Positions 42,730-54,175 of a stretch of 64,000 nt of DNA are shown here, in pieces. Every line of letters begins with the position of its first letter. The stretch's first letter is position 1. Source of the stretch: Coptis chinensis (taxonomy: Eukaryota; Streptophyta; Magnoliopsida; Ranunculales; Ranunculaceae). The translations under genes were made by a program, and so were the position numbers. The notes under the pieces were generated by a model that was given only the letters and a program-made list of their open reading frames with translations, searched no databases and had not been told where the DNA came from. The stretch is from assembly GCA_015680905.1 (NCBI GenBank), contig CM027380.1, forward strand, positions 35,394,001 to 35,458,000, given 5' to 3'.

Positions 42730-44240
42730 AAATATGAGAAATTAGAATAAGTGACCAAAAATAGAGTTCTAACTAATTTTGTTTCGTCAAGTGCGATTGC
42801 ATTGACCATATGCAACCAGGCCTTAAACCACTAGGAATTCCCCAGTGGACGAGTTATAGTCTCGGGAGAGTTTTCCAGTGAAGGTACTCACAAACTTCAT
42901 CTATATTACAACGACTAAGAAATAAAACTATTGCTTCCTTATTTATGTCTCAATGATCTATACATCTCACTAGTATTTAAACAAGAATGATCATTCTAAA
43001 ACTTAAACTAATACATACATAATAATCAAATCATCTTAAGATAAATAACTATACAATGAACTATGATATGAAATGCAATGGCAGGTCCGTTTCTGAAACT
43101 TTTAGGTAGCGTGCCTAAGTAGGTTCTCACAAGAAATGTGTTAAAACGCATAACACTTTGATTTTTCCATTCAAGTTTGCTAACTGCAGTGTGCAGTGGG
43201 TACACATTTCCTCACAATCTCAATGACAATCCAAGGAAGCCGAGGTCGATCAAACACATCCACCACTTACTATCACACCAACCTATTCCTAATTGAGCTA
43301 AAGGTCTTTATTAGGTGATACGGGGCGTATGTATTGGTTAAAGAAGGAAGAAAATAGATATTCAAAAAGACAAGTCTGAGACAATAGGGTCTTCATATTA
43401 TGTAACTAGAGAAAACCTTGCTCTTTTGCTTTTACACTTTGTTTCCATCCTTAGCCTTTTTATTTTGGCTTTTTGACTCCTTTTATTCTATTTTTGGAGT
43501 TTTTATTTTATTTTCTTTTTCTTTTCTTTTCTTTGGATGGAAACTTTATTTTCTTTTTCATTGGATGAAGCAACTAACTAATTTTTGTTTACACAGGTTT
43601 TTCTCTTCTCTTTTCTTCACTCATCCTATTTCTCAGACTTATCCAGATAGGTTGGCTGATTTTATTATTTTATTATTTTGTTTTATTGGGTAAAGAATTT
43701 TTGGTTTGTGAAAAGGCTAATGAAAAGCTCAGTGGGGCGACTAGCGGATAATAAATTTCATATAGGTGTGAATTTCTGCCTATATCGATCCAAAGAGGGC
43801 CTAAATTCTCGCTTAGGATATGGTATGGTGATCAAGCAAGTGGATATGTGATTTCTCTACTCAGAATTTACTTCTCCCTTTTGTCATCACTCAGATATTT
43901 CACTCTTATGAGGCTTTTAGGTTAGATGCTCACATGATATGTATTAAGTACTCTAACCTAGGTCTCAGAAAAATACTGCCAAGTACAATCAAAGATGCTC
44001 ATACAAGATGTTCGTGAAAAGATCCAATGACTATTACCTACGTATTAATCTATGTTTCAAAAATTAAATCCTAATTCAAGTACTACGTGAGATTTCTAGA
44101 CTAATATCATCATGGAGAAGGGAATAATACCATTATCACTAAGTGCCTAGTATAAACAATATTTATTATTTTTAATTTTTTTATATAAAGAAAAGTACAT
44201 AATTTACATCATAAAAGTGCCTAATTTTTGCAAATATTTC

Positions 44241-44280
44241 TATCCCACCCCTAAACAATCGAATGCTTTGTCCTTAAAGT
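44241..44280 (-). promoter_or_regulatory. Element C second (internal) polypurine block
   Basis: On minus ACTTTAAGGACAAAGCATTC, then GATTGTTTAGGGGTGGG. Another tract, TTTTGTTTGGGGGTGGTG, is at about 44,463-44,480. Confidence 0.65.
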
Positions 44281-44641
44281 GTTAAGAGATAAGGAAAGAA
44301 TTTACCATAGAAACGTGGCAAAAATTGGCAGTACCTGTAACAGAAATATTGTAAAAATGATATGATAACATGAAACACAATTAAACTATTACGTACTAAC
44401 TAAATTGGAGTAAACATGACAGACAATGGGTGACAAAATGTTTTGAAATGATATACAAAAATACACCACCCCCAAACAAAATTGGAAAACTCTTTTGAAG
44501 TTTGAAAATTTTTGTTTGGCCTATACTCCAGAAAAGTGGTATTGTACAAAAATTTGAGTCTTTTAAAGTCAGATTCCCTAGACTTTAATGTGATATATAT
44601 GTATTAACATGCAGTTTACCATATATCAATAATCTAAATAA

Positions 44642-44941
44642 TTATGGATCTTTCCATAAATAGTTAACATGGAAAGCACCATCAAACAAAATTAAGTACC
44701 AAGATTTCCTATGACGTGGCTTAGTGGAATGAGAGCGAAGCCTGATAGATCTAGAACCTAATCGAGCATACAATTTCTTTTTTTTCTTTGAACGAAAAGG
44801 TGTCCAAGTGAATGATAGTGAGAAAATGGATGGTTGTGGAAGATATGTAGGGTATGGATAAGTTTTAGATTGAAAGAATGGAAAAAATGAGTGCGTGGTT
44901 TTAGCATAAAATATATTGGTGGCATGGGTTGGTATTATCAC
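44642..44941 (-). CDS. Element C basic-tail protein, C-terminal part
   Basis: 99 open codons: HSFFPFFQSKTYPYPTYLPQ, then FRSKKKKKLYARLGSRSIRL, KPRHRKSWYLILF and a WKDP end. Same Pro/Tyr patch and basic tail as 11,012-11,752 (A), 21,129-22,004 (B) and 61,400-62,215 (D). Acidic upstream parts of this protein are at 44,970-45,230. Fossil element. Confidence 0.55.
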   Translation of the reverse strand: MIIPTHATNIFYAKTTHSFFPFFQSKTYPYPTYLPQPSIFSLSFTWTPFRSKKKKKLYARLGSRSIRLRSHSTKPRHRKSWYLILFDGAFHVNYLWKDP

Positions 44942-45182
44942 ACATCTGAAAATGAATGTATCAGGTGGCTCTTTAGGTAGTTCTTGAGAGGGTGGATCAT
45001 CACAGGCTGATAAAAATTTGTTGAATTCCTCATCTAGGTTGTTCGCATCTATATAATTATGGTATTCATCTCCATCTTTGAGGAATTCATCTATCTAGTC
45101 TATTATGAGGTTTACTCTATCTCTTGTAGGGTCAGAAGGCAGGGTGGAAAATTCTTTTGCTAGTTTAGTTATGTTCAAGGAG

Positions 45183-45940
45183 TCAAATGTGATCTTTGTC
45201 TTCTTCCATAAGAAGGGTATCTACTAGTGTAGGGACGAGATCATCGAAAGCACTAATGTGATATACAAAACTCTCAATAGACTTAACTTCACCTTCTACA
45301 GGAAAACCTAGTTGTCTCTGCTTTTGTCTAAACATATTAACTTCCACAGAAAGATTTCCAAAAGAAAGAGTCATTGAGCCATCCCGACAATTGATTTGGG
45401 CATTGGCGGCTGCCAAGAAAGGACGCCCTAAGATGATGGGAATAGAATCATGAGCAGCTTCTGTGTTGAGAATAACAAAGTCAACGGGGTAGTAAAAATC
45501 GTGGACTTTAACGAGAATATTTTCAACTACGCCTTTGGGATACTTAATAGAACAATCGGCTAACTGCAAAGTCATTTTGGTTGGTTGAAGTTTTGTTAGA
45601 CCTAGTTATTTATATAAATAAAAAGGGAGTAAGTTAACACTCGCCCCCAGGTCTAATAAAGCGGTTGTTATGAAGGTATCACCTAAGGTGCATTATCTGA
45701 TAAAGGGGCGACCGGGGGTCCTTGTACTTAACAATTCTGTTATGTTCAGATAAAGAAGGATATTGTTCAGTTAAGAATGCTTCGTGGGGTATGTTGGTTT
45801 TCCTCTTCTTGGTACACAACTCTTTTAGAAACTTATTGTGTCCAGGTAGACTTTTTATATCATCTAGAAAAGGTAGGTTTATAGTCAGATTTTTAAACAC
45901 TTCCCTAATCTCATCAAAATTTTCATCCTTTTTAGACATA
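45183..45940 (-). pseudogene. Element C protease region (fossil)
   Basis: Homologous to 11,768-12,400 in A: DENFDEIREVFKNLTINLPF, LPGHNKFLKELCTKKRKTNI, then the retropepsin part MTLQLADCSIKYPKGVVENI, DFYYPVDFVILNTEA, IPIILGRPFLAAANAQINCR. Fossil. Confidence 0.75.
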
Positions 45941-46101
45941 ACTAGTCTCTGGGGATATGGTGGCTTATCTCTATATTTAGCAATATTATTAGTCTTTGCT
46001 TTATCTCTAGCCGTTTTCCATCTAGGTGTCCATATTGGAACCTCTACAAGTGTAGGATCATCAATTTCGCGGACGATGTCGATATGGTTTTATTTTCAAA
46101 C

Positions 46102-47340
46102 CTACGTTTTGCGGGGTGGGGCTTCAGGCATAGTTACTTTGTTATCAACTACTCTCCCTAAACGAATGGTAGTGAATGGATGTAGGTCCCCTGGGGTTAT
46201 ATTACCATTACACTGAATACTTTTTATTTCGAAGGCGGTGTTTGTTGACTTAGGATTAGGCACTGCTTGACCTGGAAAAACGCCTGTTTGGTTATTATTT
46301 TGGTTAGGAGACATGTCAATAACCTTTTGGCACAAAGACTACATCATTTGCATCGTTTATTTCATTATATTAGAGTTTTGATCATGCTGATCTTTCATCA
46401 AGTTGGAGTTTTGTTGCATAATTTGATTTTGTTTCTCCAACAAGGTCACTACGACTTTGTCTGTAGATGGTTGGACTGGAATTAAAGCTTGTTGAGCGTT
46501 CATGTCTTGATGTTGATAGTTCTGGGTCATGGGCACTAAACCTCTATTCTGGTCACCTAAGTTTCCTTGTCCTTGATGTTGAGTTAACTGGTTAAAGTGT
46601 GATGGTTGTGGTGGTAGTTGTGCATAGACAAGAGGACATAGAAGTCAGAATGCTCAAGATTAAAACAAACATTACGAGTAGAGTTAATCTTCATGACTGG
46701 TGTGGGTTGTTGTTGAACAGAGATGGCATCTACCTATTTAGTGAGGGCATCGATAAAAGTTTTAAGCTCGGAATCAGGTTTAACCTCAAAAGAAGGAGTG
46801 GAACGGGAAGATTTGTTACCTCCTCAATTGTTGTTCCGCTTAGATTGATTTTCTAAGAATGTATAAGCCTCCAAAGCTCCTTTACTAAGAAAACTACCAC
46901 CAGTCATGATATCTAGAACCTCCTTATGATGATGTAAAAGCCCCTTGAAGAAGGCACGAACAAGCGTGTCTTTCGCAAGATTATGATGCGAGTATTCAAT
47001 GAGAAGATTAGTGAAATGATTCCAGGCCTCTGAAAAGGATTCATGAGGATTCTGGCGGAAGAAATGAATCTTTTGAAGCATTTCATCTATCTTCAGGGGT
47101 GGGTAAAACTGTTCTATGATCAATTGAACAAGTTGAGCCAATGAGTCCACAGAGTTTGGCGTTTGGGCAGTTAACCAAGATGTCGCCTTGTTGGCTAAGG
47201 TGAAAGGAAACACCCTAAGTTTAACTTGATCCGGACTTATGCTAGGATGATGGAATGTAGTGAGAACTTGTTCTATCCTACGCATATGCTGGTAAGGCTT
47301 CTCGTGGTCTAAACCATGAAAAACCGGTAACAAGTTAAAT
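46102..47340 (-). pseudogene. Element C gag (fossil)
   Basis: The best-preserved capsid segment of the family lies at 46,824-47,333 (169 codons): LPVFHGLDHEKPYQHMRRIE, VFPFTLANKATSWLTAQTPN, DEMLQKIHFF, ESFSEAWNHF, DTLVRAFFKG, LSKGALEAYTFLENQSKR. The gag C-terminal signature GVFPGQAVPNPKSTNTAFEI follows at about 46,200-46,300. Fossil. Confidence 0.8.
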
Positions 47341-47699
47341 ATATTATGGGGAATTCAAAAATCTCCCACTAGGTCTGCAAAAACGATGCATAACTTAGGG
47401 CTACCGTTTAGGGCTTTATAAAAATCAGAGAGAAGAGTCTCTTGTTTTTTACCCATTGATGCAGGTGTAGTGTGTGAAATTCTAGATAGGCGTGTGGTAT
47501 TTATGTTTACGAAAAACAAGCCTGATTATACTAAAATTGAACTCCTCTGACAGAAGAAATGAGGAGTGAAAGAAAGTACATGAATGCCTCCTCGCTTCGC
47601 TTATGAATAACGTCTTGTATACACGAGCTCAGTGTATTTAACAAGTTAGAAACACTGAATAGCTTGAAGAAATGGAAATTTGGACTGACCTGTGAAAAT

Positions 47700-48480
47700 C
47701 GGGCTGCTCCAGAAGAGGGCGCGGGTCGCGCTCAGGATTTTCCTGTGAAGGGCGCAGGTCGCGCTCGTGCCTGGAGCAATTTTTAGTGAGTTGAGCACGG
47801 GGGGCGCTCTGAATTTGCATGTGAAGGGCGCGGGTCGCGCTCAGGTGGAACTCGAATTACAGTGTTTTGAACGCAGGTCGTGCTCAAACTTTGCCTTGTA
47901 TAAGCATGGGTCGCGCTCTCCAAAAAATTTGAAATTTTTACAGTAGTTTGCTAAGATATCTATCCAGTAGCCTGTAAAATTGCAAATTAATCAGAGCTAT
48001 GTAACTCCTTCTACTGCCCTTCAAAGTTTGTGAAACAGTTTTCAGACACAATACAAACAACTGAGACACAAATCTCCAAAATTTTACTGGAGACTACTGA
48101 AAGATAATGGGTATTCTTGTAAAACTTTTAGAACAATTAGAGTTCTACAAACCCTCCTTATCGTCTGTTGTTCCAGAAATTAAGTGTTTGCAAAACTGTT
48201 GAAATACAATGTAAACACTCCACTAGTTAGTAGGTCAAAACAAATAAAAAACTAGTCAAATTTTTACTGAAAACTCCTGACTTAGGATAGATACTTCTGT
48301 AAAAAGTTTAGAATTTTTGGAACTACCTAAGTAACCTTACTCGTCTATTTTTCAAGAACTTATGGTTTGAAAATTGAAATGCAGCACTGTAAAGATCGTA
48401 TTTGTTCACAAGGTAAAACAATTAGGAAAATTCTAAAAATATTCCAGTAAATCAATAACACCTTAAATATTATACCTGAA
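47700..48480 (-). repeat. Element C leader: GC-rich motif repeats and diverged 170-bp repeats
   Basis: GGGCGC(G/A)GGTCGCGCTC occurs at least four times at 47,715-47,850, with variants to 47,925. It is followed (upstream in the element) by diverged repeats homologous to 18,160-18,600 of B. Confidence 0.8.
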
Positions 48481-48718
48481 ATTTTTTTGAATTTTTGAAA
48501 AATTTAAAAATACATTTACCGCAGTATTCTTCGCTGTGATTTCACAGACACAAGGGAGGGCGGGCGCGCTCTGAACAAAGCAAAATGGAAAGCGTGCGCC
48601 CCTGTGCTTAAAATAGTGAATAGTAACGAAAATATGAGAAAAATGAAAAGGGTGGGTGGGTAGAGAATGGGGGATTGCCCCTTGGATTCAAGCAATTGAA
48701 TTCTTGTCCAGAAAGAGT

Positions 48719-48738
48719 TTAAGATGGCAGCGGCGCCA
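48719..48738 (-). promoter_or_regulatory. Element C primer-binding site
   Basis: Minus-strand TGGCGCCGCTGCCATCTTAA, two bases from the 5' LTR. Confidence 0.85.
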
Positions 48739-48740
48739 TT

Positions 48741-50103
48741 TGATAACCCGTAAAAACTCAACTAGATTACTCTTACCTTATTCGTACGGTATCAATAATT
48801 TATTTCCTACTCTCACATATATATCCATGCAATATATAGAGTACGGAATCGTTCCACTCTTAACTCTCTAGACTTAAACGAATTCAACTAATCAAACACA
48901 AAGAACAATGGTGAGAACAATGAGAGTAGTGTTGTGATTTATTTAAACTAAAACTAATTTCACTAAGCAATTAAAAGGTGAATTTAATGAATTGGAAGAA
49001 CATAGAGGGGGGAAATTCCACCATGCAATTCGATTGGCTATTAGTTAGTCTTAGAATCGAATATTGATCCCTAGTGAATACCAAGTCCTCTCGAATCAAG
49101 GTTCTACTAGCATGAGAGTTTAGCTCCACCACAAATCTATTTTGATAGTGGGTTTAAACTCTAGTTCATCATTATGAGGTTTATCTCTAAACACTCATAA
49201 TAATAAACTTGAAATTCTATTACAACTATTCTAACAAGCAATCATCCTCACATGGCTTCTTTAACCTTCTCTAATGGAGTTTTTAGCCTAGTTTCATTGG
49301 ATTCATTGACAACAAACAATAATACGAAGACATAATTAAATTAAACTAAACTTGAAATAAACTTGATTAAACGAATAGAACAAATAGTCTAAGAATCAAC
49401 ATGAATTAAAATTGAAATTACAACTAATGTAGAACTAAGATTATGAATAGAGCTAATTAACTAGATCTAAAACTAACTATTGGAACTAATTAACGGAGTC
49501 TAACCTAATTTTCTAATCTAGATCTAACTATGCTTAAGAGCTAAGTCTTCTCCATACAAATGGAGGAGACCGGATCCACTTTTTCATACATGGGCTGAGG
49601 AGCTATGTTTTGGGCCGAAAAATTGAGCCCAAAACCTAATTTTTTTAGTCCATAGAGGCCTTTTCAACTAGATTTGACTTCCACCGACTTTTCACCCATT
49701 TTTGCTCCTCTTATTGGGTCAAGGCTTAGACCATTGGAAAGCTCTTTCCGAGCTGGTCGTTTTGACGTAAGGTAAGCCCAATTCCGAGGTCTGAGTACAA
49801 AGATACGGCCTTCGGAGATTCTGCTGACTTTGTACGCTATTTCTGCCCACGTTGACTTTGACTTTTCAGCTTTGACCGGACTTTAAAAAGGTTTTTTCTC
49901 CTTGAATCTTGGTATTTTATCTCATAGAACTTCTTAGCAACCAACCCTTGCTCCTTTATCTCGCAAAAGAGGTGCATTTCTACACATATTCGACTCCAAT
50001 GCCTGAAATATATAAGAACACGATAGCAGTACTAACTCTTACTTATTAATCACACAATTGGTCAAAAGCGATATTGTAAAACTACAGTTTTGGGCAGTTA
50101 TCA
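48741..50103 (-). repeat. Element C 5' LTR (1,363 bp)
   Basis: On plus TGATAACCCGTAAAAACTC...GGGCAGTTATCA, then the target copy CTTGT. Confidence 0.88.
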
Positions 50104-50644
50104 CTTGTCCCTTGTCTCCGGTGCCTCGCCACAAGGTATGCAGACAAGATCCCTCACTGTTACCTGATGGAGGTTCTGAGCCGCAACCTGATCACCCCTT
50201 ATCTCATACATTCCCCTATTCGTCAGAAAACGGATCACCTGGTAATAAGTAGAGCGGATTGCCTTCATCTCATGAATCTACTTTCTACTCAGGATCATGT
50301 TATATTGCAAGTTAGTGTCTACTATTATGAACTTGGTGAAAACGGTCACCAGCCCCGCGGTCACTAGCAGTACTAGTTCCCCCAATGGCTCAGTCATACT
50401 ACTGTTTAACCCGAACAAGTTAGTCCTCGGAGGCTTCATCTACTCCCCGAAATAGCAAATCCACTGAACATTCACAGTCTATCAGCACCCTCTTCACCAT
50501 GTAATTCCCTATCGCTACGGCAATTACCAGCGCATCTTCTTGTGGCACACTCACTGACTCCAGATCCTTTGGAGTGAACTATATCCTGTCATTTCCTTTG
50601 CTACCCCCTGGAACTGGCCGCGGACTACTCACCACTTCGTTTAT

Positions 50645-52144
50645 CTACCACATACTGGCTGTCTTTCTCACCTTATCATTGTGGGTGTTCCTTCCCAGCG
50701 TTTCTCCGCTGAATATGACATTTATAGTGCCCAAGATTCTGACCGCAACCAGAACCCTTTCGATCGGCTGAACTTCCTTGACATGTTCCTTCAACAATTC
50801 TCTCCTAATCATCCTCTCTACCAACCACTGTAAAACAAAGCACTCATTGGTAGCATGGTTTCTGACCTGATGGTACGCACAAAATGGCTTTCCCTCTATC
50901 TCCTTGGGTGAACTCCGTGGTTCCTCATAATGCCATTGTCCCTTGATCAGTGGCAGGATTTCCTCCAACGGCTTGTTCAGCGGAGTTATGTCCACTTCGC
51001 GGTAAGGCTTTCTCTCCCTGTATTCCCTTCAGGCTTGTTCTCTACCCCTCTCTACTCTCTGTGCCTCCCCTCTGTAATTTCCTCTGTCTCTGGCTGCGGC
51101 CATGTCCTTGTCTCTCTGTCCCTCCGCTGCCACTACATGTACTGACTTTTCAGGTTTCTTGTGTTCCTTACTGTTTCTCGGCAAAATGTCCTCATATCTG
51201 ATGTATCTTTCTTCCTTCAAGTACAAAGCATGAAGGGTGGTAACCTCAATCTTAGACACTGACTCATGCACCCGGGTCCCCTATTTCAACCCATGCTGGA
51301 ATGCTATGATCGCGGTGCGCTCATCCAAACTCTCCACCCTCAGCATTTCCTCCTTGAATCGGCATAGGAAATCTCTAAGTGTCTCTGCAGACTTCTGCTT
51401 AACATTAAAGAGATCCGCTACGTCCACTACCCTCTTCTTCTGATGGATGAAGTGACCCACGAAAGCTTGCTCCAACTCCTCGAACCTTTGAATGCTCCGC
51501 GATGCCAACCAGTAATACCAGTCAGAGGCTCCCCTTTTCAGACTGGCAGGAAACATCATGCAACAGAGGCCATCATACTTCGCCTCTTGCTATAGTGGCA
51601 TCTGCTGCCGGAAGTGATGCAAATGGTCCGCCGGATCTCTTTTTATGACATACCTTTCAAACCACGGTTGTGTAAGCCTCTTGGGTACCTCTGAATTCCA
51701 GACTGAGTCAGCAAGGGGATTCTGATTTCGGCTGTCCACCACCTTCTTGGCCTCCCCGTGTTTCTCCTTTTCCATAGCTCGGTTAGCCTCTCTGTCTCTC
51801 TCGATCATCGCCTGCACCATTTCCATAGTAATGCCTCCTGCATGGTTCCCTCCGGTTTCCTGATAAAGATCCTCACTCTGCACTCCCACTTCACTACCCG
51901 CAGGTACGGCGGTTTCTGCTTCTTCCTGAGTGCCTTCCCTTTCTCTCCTCAACTCCTCATTTTCTTCTCTAAGTCTACCTACCTCCTCCTGAAGCAACCT
52001 AGTTGCCTCAGCCACTGAATCTTCAACTTCCTCTTCCCCTACCTCTATGTTTTCCACACTAGATGTCTCGTTCTGTATGGCCTCCTCCCTCGTCAGCCTT
52101 CCTCTACCTCTTCCTCTACCTCTTTCTCTCTTAGCTGGAGCCAT
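50645..52144 (-). pseudogene. Element F gag (fossil)
   Basis: Minus-strand gag of the Tat type. The N-terminal part (51,590-52,144, 184 codons) is Arg/Gly-rich at its start (MAPAKRERGRGRGRGRL), then a Glu/Arg coiled-coil stretch (RLREENEELRREREGTQEEA), ending WFERYVIKRDPADHLHHFRQ. The capsid part (51,281-51,559) has FPASLKRGASDWYYWLASRS, FEELEQAFVGHF and KQKSAETLRDFLCRF. A later part has CAYHQVRNHATNECFVLQ, a zinc-binding-like segment, then the protease region from about 50,600 down to the element C insertion. Fossil. Confidence 0.85.
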
Positions 52145-52176
52145 GCTTTACAACTTCCCAAATCATGGACCTACCT

Positions 52177-52196
52177 CGTCCCCACAGACGGCGCCA
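52177..52196 (-). promoter_or_regulatory. Element F primer-binding site
   Basis: Minus-strand TGGCGCCGTCTGTGGGGACG, two bases from the LTR; a primer site common in Tat-lineage elements. Confidence 0.85.
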
Positions 52197-52198
52197 AA

Positions 52199-52621
52199 TG
52201 TCTGTACACAAGTTATAGCCTCTAATGTCTTATGTCCTAATACTATCACCTCTCACTCTTTCTCTCTTTTCTCTTCTTCTTCTCTTTTCTTTTTTTCCCC
52301 TCTCCCCCCCTTTTTTCTCCAATATTGTTCCTATTTATATCCCTCTCCTTTCTTTCCCATCCATTGATCGCCCTCCTATCTCTTGGCCCACACTGGGGCA
52401 CCTGTCCTCTTAGGGTTCCGTGGCCTTGATGTTGTACCCCCGTTCCTTCTCCACTAAATTGCCTCCTCTTTGACTCTGACCGTCCTTTTTCTCTCTGCTC
52501 CTGTACGGCCTGTCTCCCTTCAGGGTGCCATGGACATGATCTGGTGCTTCGCGCCTCCGCTCTCTTATCTTACTTTCGGCCCGCGAGCATGCTACCTCGG
52601 TCGTCCTAAAATAGGCTAACA
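52199..52621 (-). repeat. Element F 5' LTR (423 bp)
   Basis: On minus it begins TGTTAGCCTATTTTAGG and ends TTGTGTACAGACA. A TATA box (ATATAAATAG) is at 52,331-52,340. The adjoining bases on the right are CAACG; no matching copy was found on the left. Confidence 0.75.
52331..52340 (-). promoter_or_regulatory. Element F LTR TATA box
   Basis: GGGATATAAATAGGAACAAT on minus, about 135 bp before the LTR end. Confidence 0.65.
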
Positions 52622-53056
52622 CAACGATTTCATCCTAACCGAATTCCGAATTTGTGACTATGAGTGGAGCACGTGACCAACACCTAAATAACTTGGTTTT
52701 TGTTTTGTTATGGTGTAGTGGTCATGAACACAAGAACCAGCAGCACCTGATCAGTCCCCATAAGCTTCTCCCATTTCTAATTCTGACGACCAGAACCTCC
52801 AAGTTACATTCTAACTCCCTTACGAAATCAGCACACACAATCTCTTTTGCTGCCAATATACTATCCTCTTAATAATAAACCCGCACCACCTGATCACCTA
52901 TTCGTTTAAACCCTTCTAATTCCAATTCCCATTTGGTACAAAAACAGTACCCTAATCATGCGCAAGCTAGACCAAATTAGATACTCCTAATTCAAATGAA
53001 ACACTATTGGAAGCCATAAGAAAGGGATATAAAAACATAAAGGGACCGAAATTGTT
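52622..53056. other. No feature seen
   Basis: 435 bp between the Tat LTR and the copia LTR. Short open stretches only; nothing recognised. Confidence 0.5.
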
Positions 53057-53873
53057 AGGCAGATATCTTTGGAGAGCTCGAGGATATCGATTGGAGAGGA
53101 CAAATTGGAGCCAAAGTGAAGGACGAAAACCAGAGAAGGAGAAGAGGAGTCAATTGTTAGAGTTATCCCTCACATGAGAAAGAAGGAGAGATTTCGAAGA
53201 TGTTTGCGTAAAGGAGTTTGAGCGAGCGAATGCTCGAAACTAGTCTTGCCCAAGGAGCCTTGGAGAAAAAGAACATAGTTTTTTTTTCTCAACTTTTTCC
53301 AAACATTGGTACTGAACTTTTCTGAGAATTTTTCCTGCAGGCGCGCGTGCGCGCTCGAAATGGGCTTGCTGAGGGCACGCCCACGCTCAAGTCTATTTTC
53401 GGTAGAATTCTATTTTTGGAGAACCGCAAGTTTACAACATAAGTTTTTTGGCAAAACCAAAAGACGCACGAACCAGACAAGACAAGATAGAGAAAACCCA
53501 ATCTTGAGATCAATCAAGATTGAGAGATAACCTTTACAGAGAGACAAACCTGTAAAGAGAGAGGAGTGATCTAGTAAGGTGAGAGACTGAAAAGAGTGAT
53601 TGTAATCGTCTTTCCCACTTTATAAAAGGATTAGCTCTTATGGAAGTAGACATCATTGGCCGAATCACATTATATCCGGTACTGTGGTATGCTTTATATT
53701 CTCTTTACATTATTATTTTTGTTGATAGTTGTTTAGAGAGTTGGGCATGTTAACTAGGTTGTAGTGAAAGTTTAGAATTTGTCTAGAGTTGTTATTGAGT
53801 TCATATTACAAGTTATTTGTGTAGTGGGGATCTACTGGTATCGGATTAAACACCAATAAGTGGTATCAGAGCC
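53057..53873 (+). mobile_element. Ty1/copia-type 5' LTR with primer site (fossil)
   Basis: The right end carries TGGTATCAGAGCC (53,861-53,873), the initiator-Met tRNA primer site typical of Ty1/copia elements. A TATA box (CTTTATAAAAGG, about 53,619-53,630) lies about 230 bp before it. The LTR start is set at TGTTAGGCAG (53,057) and is tentative. A GC-rich motif (GCGCGCGTGCGCGCTCG, 53,341-53,357) lies within. No internal coding region follows because a CACTA terminus begins 14 bp later. Confidence 0.6.
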
Positions 53874-53886
53874 TTGGTTAGATTAA

Positions 53887-54175
53887 CACTACTACAGAAA
53901 AGCTCATTAACCACTGTTATATACAGTGGTAAAAGCTCTTTAACCACTGTTTCTAAACCGTGGTATCAGCTGGGGTGGAAAATACTTCTAACAAAACCGT
54001 GGTATTAAGTACCCCTTATTTACCACGGTTTCATAACAAACCGTGGTATTATATTTTGGAAAACTGTGGTTAATAGTCGGTATGATTTGCTATTTCTGAT
54101 GCAATCCGTGGCTTATATAGTCTCATTATACCACTGTTCTTGCAAAATCATGGTCTATAGATCCTTTTTTTAAAA
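53887..54175 (+). mobile_element. CACTA transposon terminus with subterminal repeats
   Basis: Begins CACTACTACAGAAAAGC, the terminal motif of CACTA (En/Spm) transposons. Over the next 280 bp a 10-bp motif AAACCGTGGT/ACCACGGTTT and close variants (ACCACTGTTT, TACCACTGTT) recur about a dozen times in both orientations, the subterminal repeat pattern to which transposase binds. The preceding bases are TAA, a possible 3-bp target copy. The matching right terminus was not found before 57,008, so it probably lies beyond element D or is lost. Confidence 0.75.

Larger units (their letters stand above)
41958..50103 (-). mobile_element. Element C: Athila-like gag-protease element nested in F (fossil)
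   Basis: An 8.1-kb minus-strand element inserted between the protease and RT regions of element F, with a perfect 5-bp target duplication CTTGT (41,953-41,957 and 50,104-50,108). It has the family order: LTR, primer site, leader with GC-rich repeats, gag, protease, basic-tail protein, polypurine tracts, LTR. No RT, RNase H or integrase of its own. The two LTRs are of unequal length but similar where they align. Several breaks; fossil. It must be younger than element F. Confidence 0.88.
37700..52621 (-). mobile_element. Element F: Tat-lineage Ty3 retroelement, split by element C (fossil)
   Basis: A minus-strand element: 5' LTR 52,199-52,621, primer site 52,177-52,196, gag 50,645-52,144, protease part from 50,104, then element C, then RT (41,050-41,900), RNase H (40,240-40,725), integrase (38,700-39,913) and the 60-bp array. 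Removing C with one copy of its target duplication gives continuous sequence. The 3' LTR and polypurine tract were not found; the left end near 37,700 meets element E and is undefined. Coding regions have several breaks. It is the only polymerase-bearing element in the window. Confidence 0.8.

Noticed and set aside
46599-46856. Plus-strand frame beginning with a Val run
   Set aside because: Antisense to the gag linker of element C; the mirrored frame exists at 19,611-19,856 in B.
51758-52367. Plus-strand Ser/Leu-rich frames (putative membrane proteins)
   Set aside because: Antisense of the Glu/Arg-rich gag of element F and of its pyrimidine-rich LTR.
53861-53873. Possible tRNA fragment (TGGTATCAGAGCC)
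   Set aside because: It is the primer site complementary to an initiator-Met tRNA, immediately after an LTR; no cloverleaf is present.
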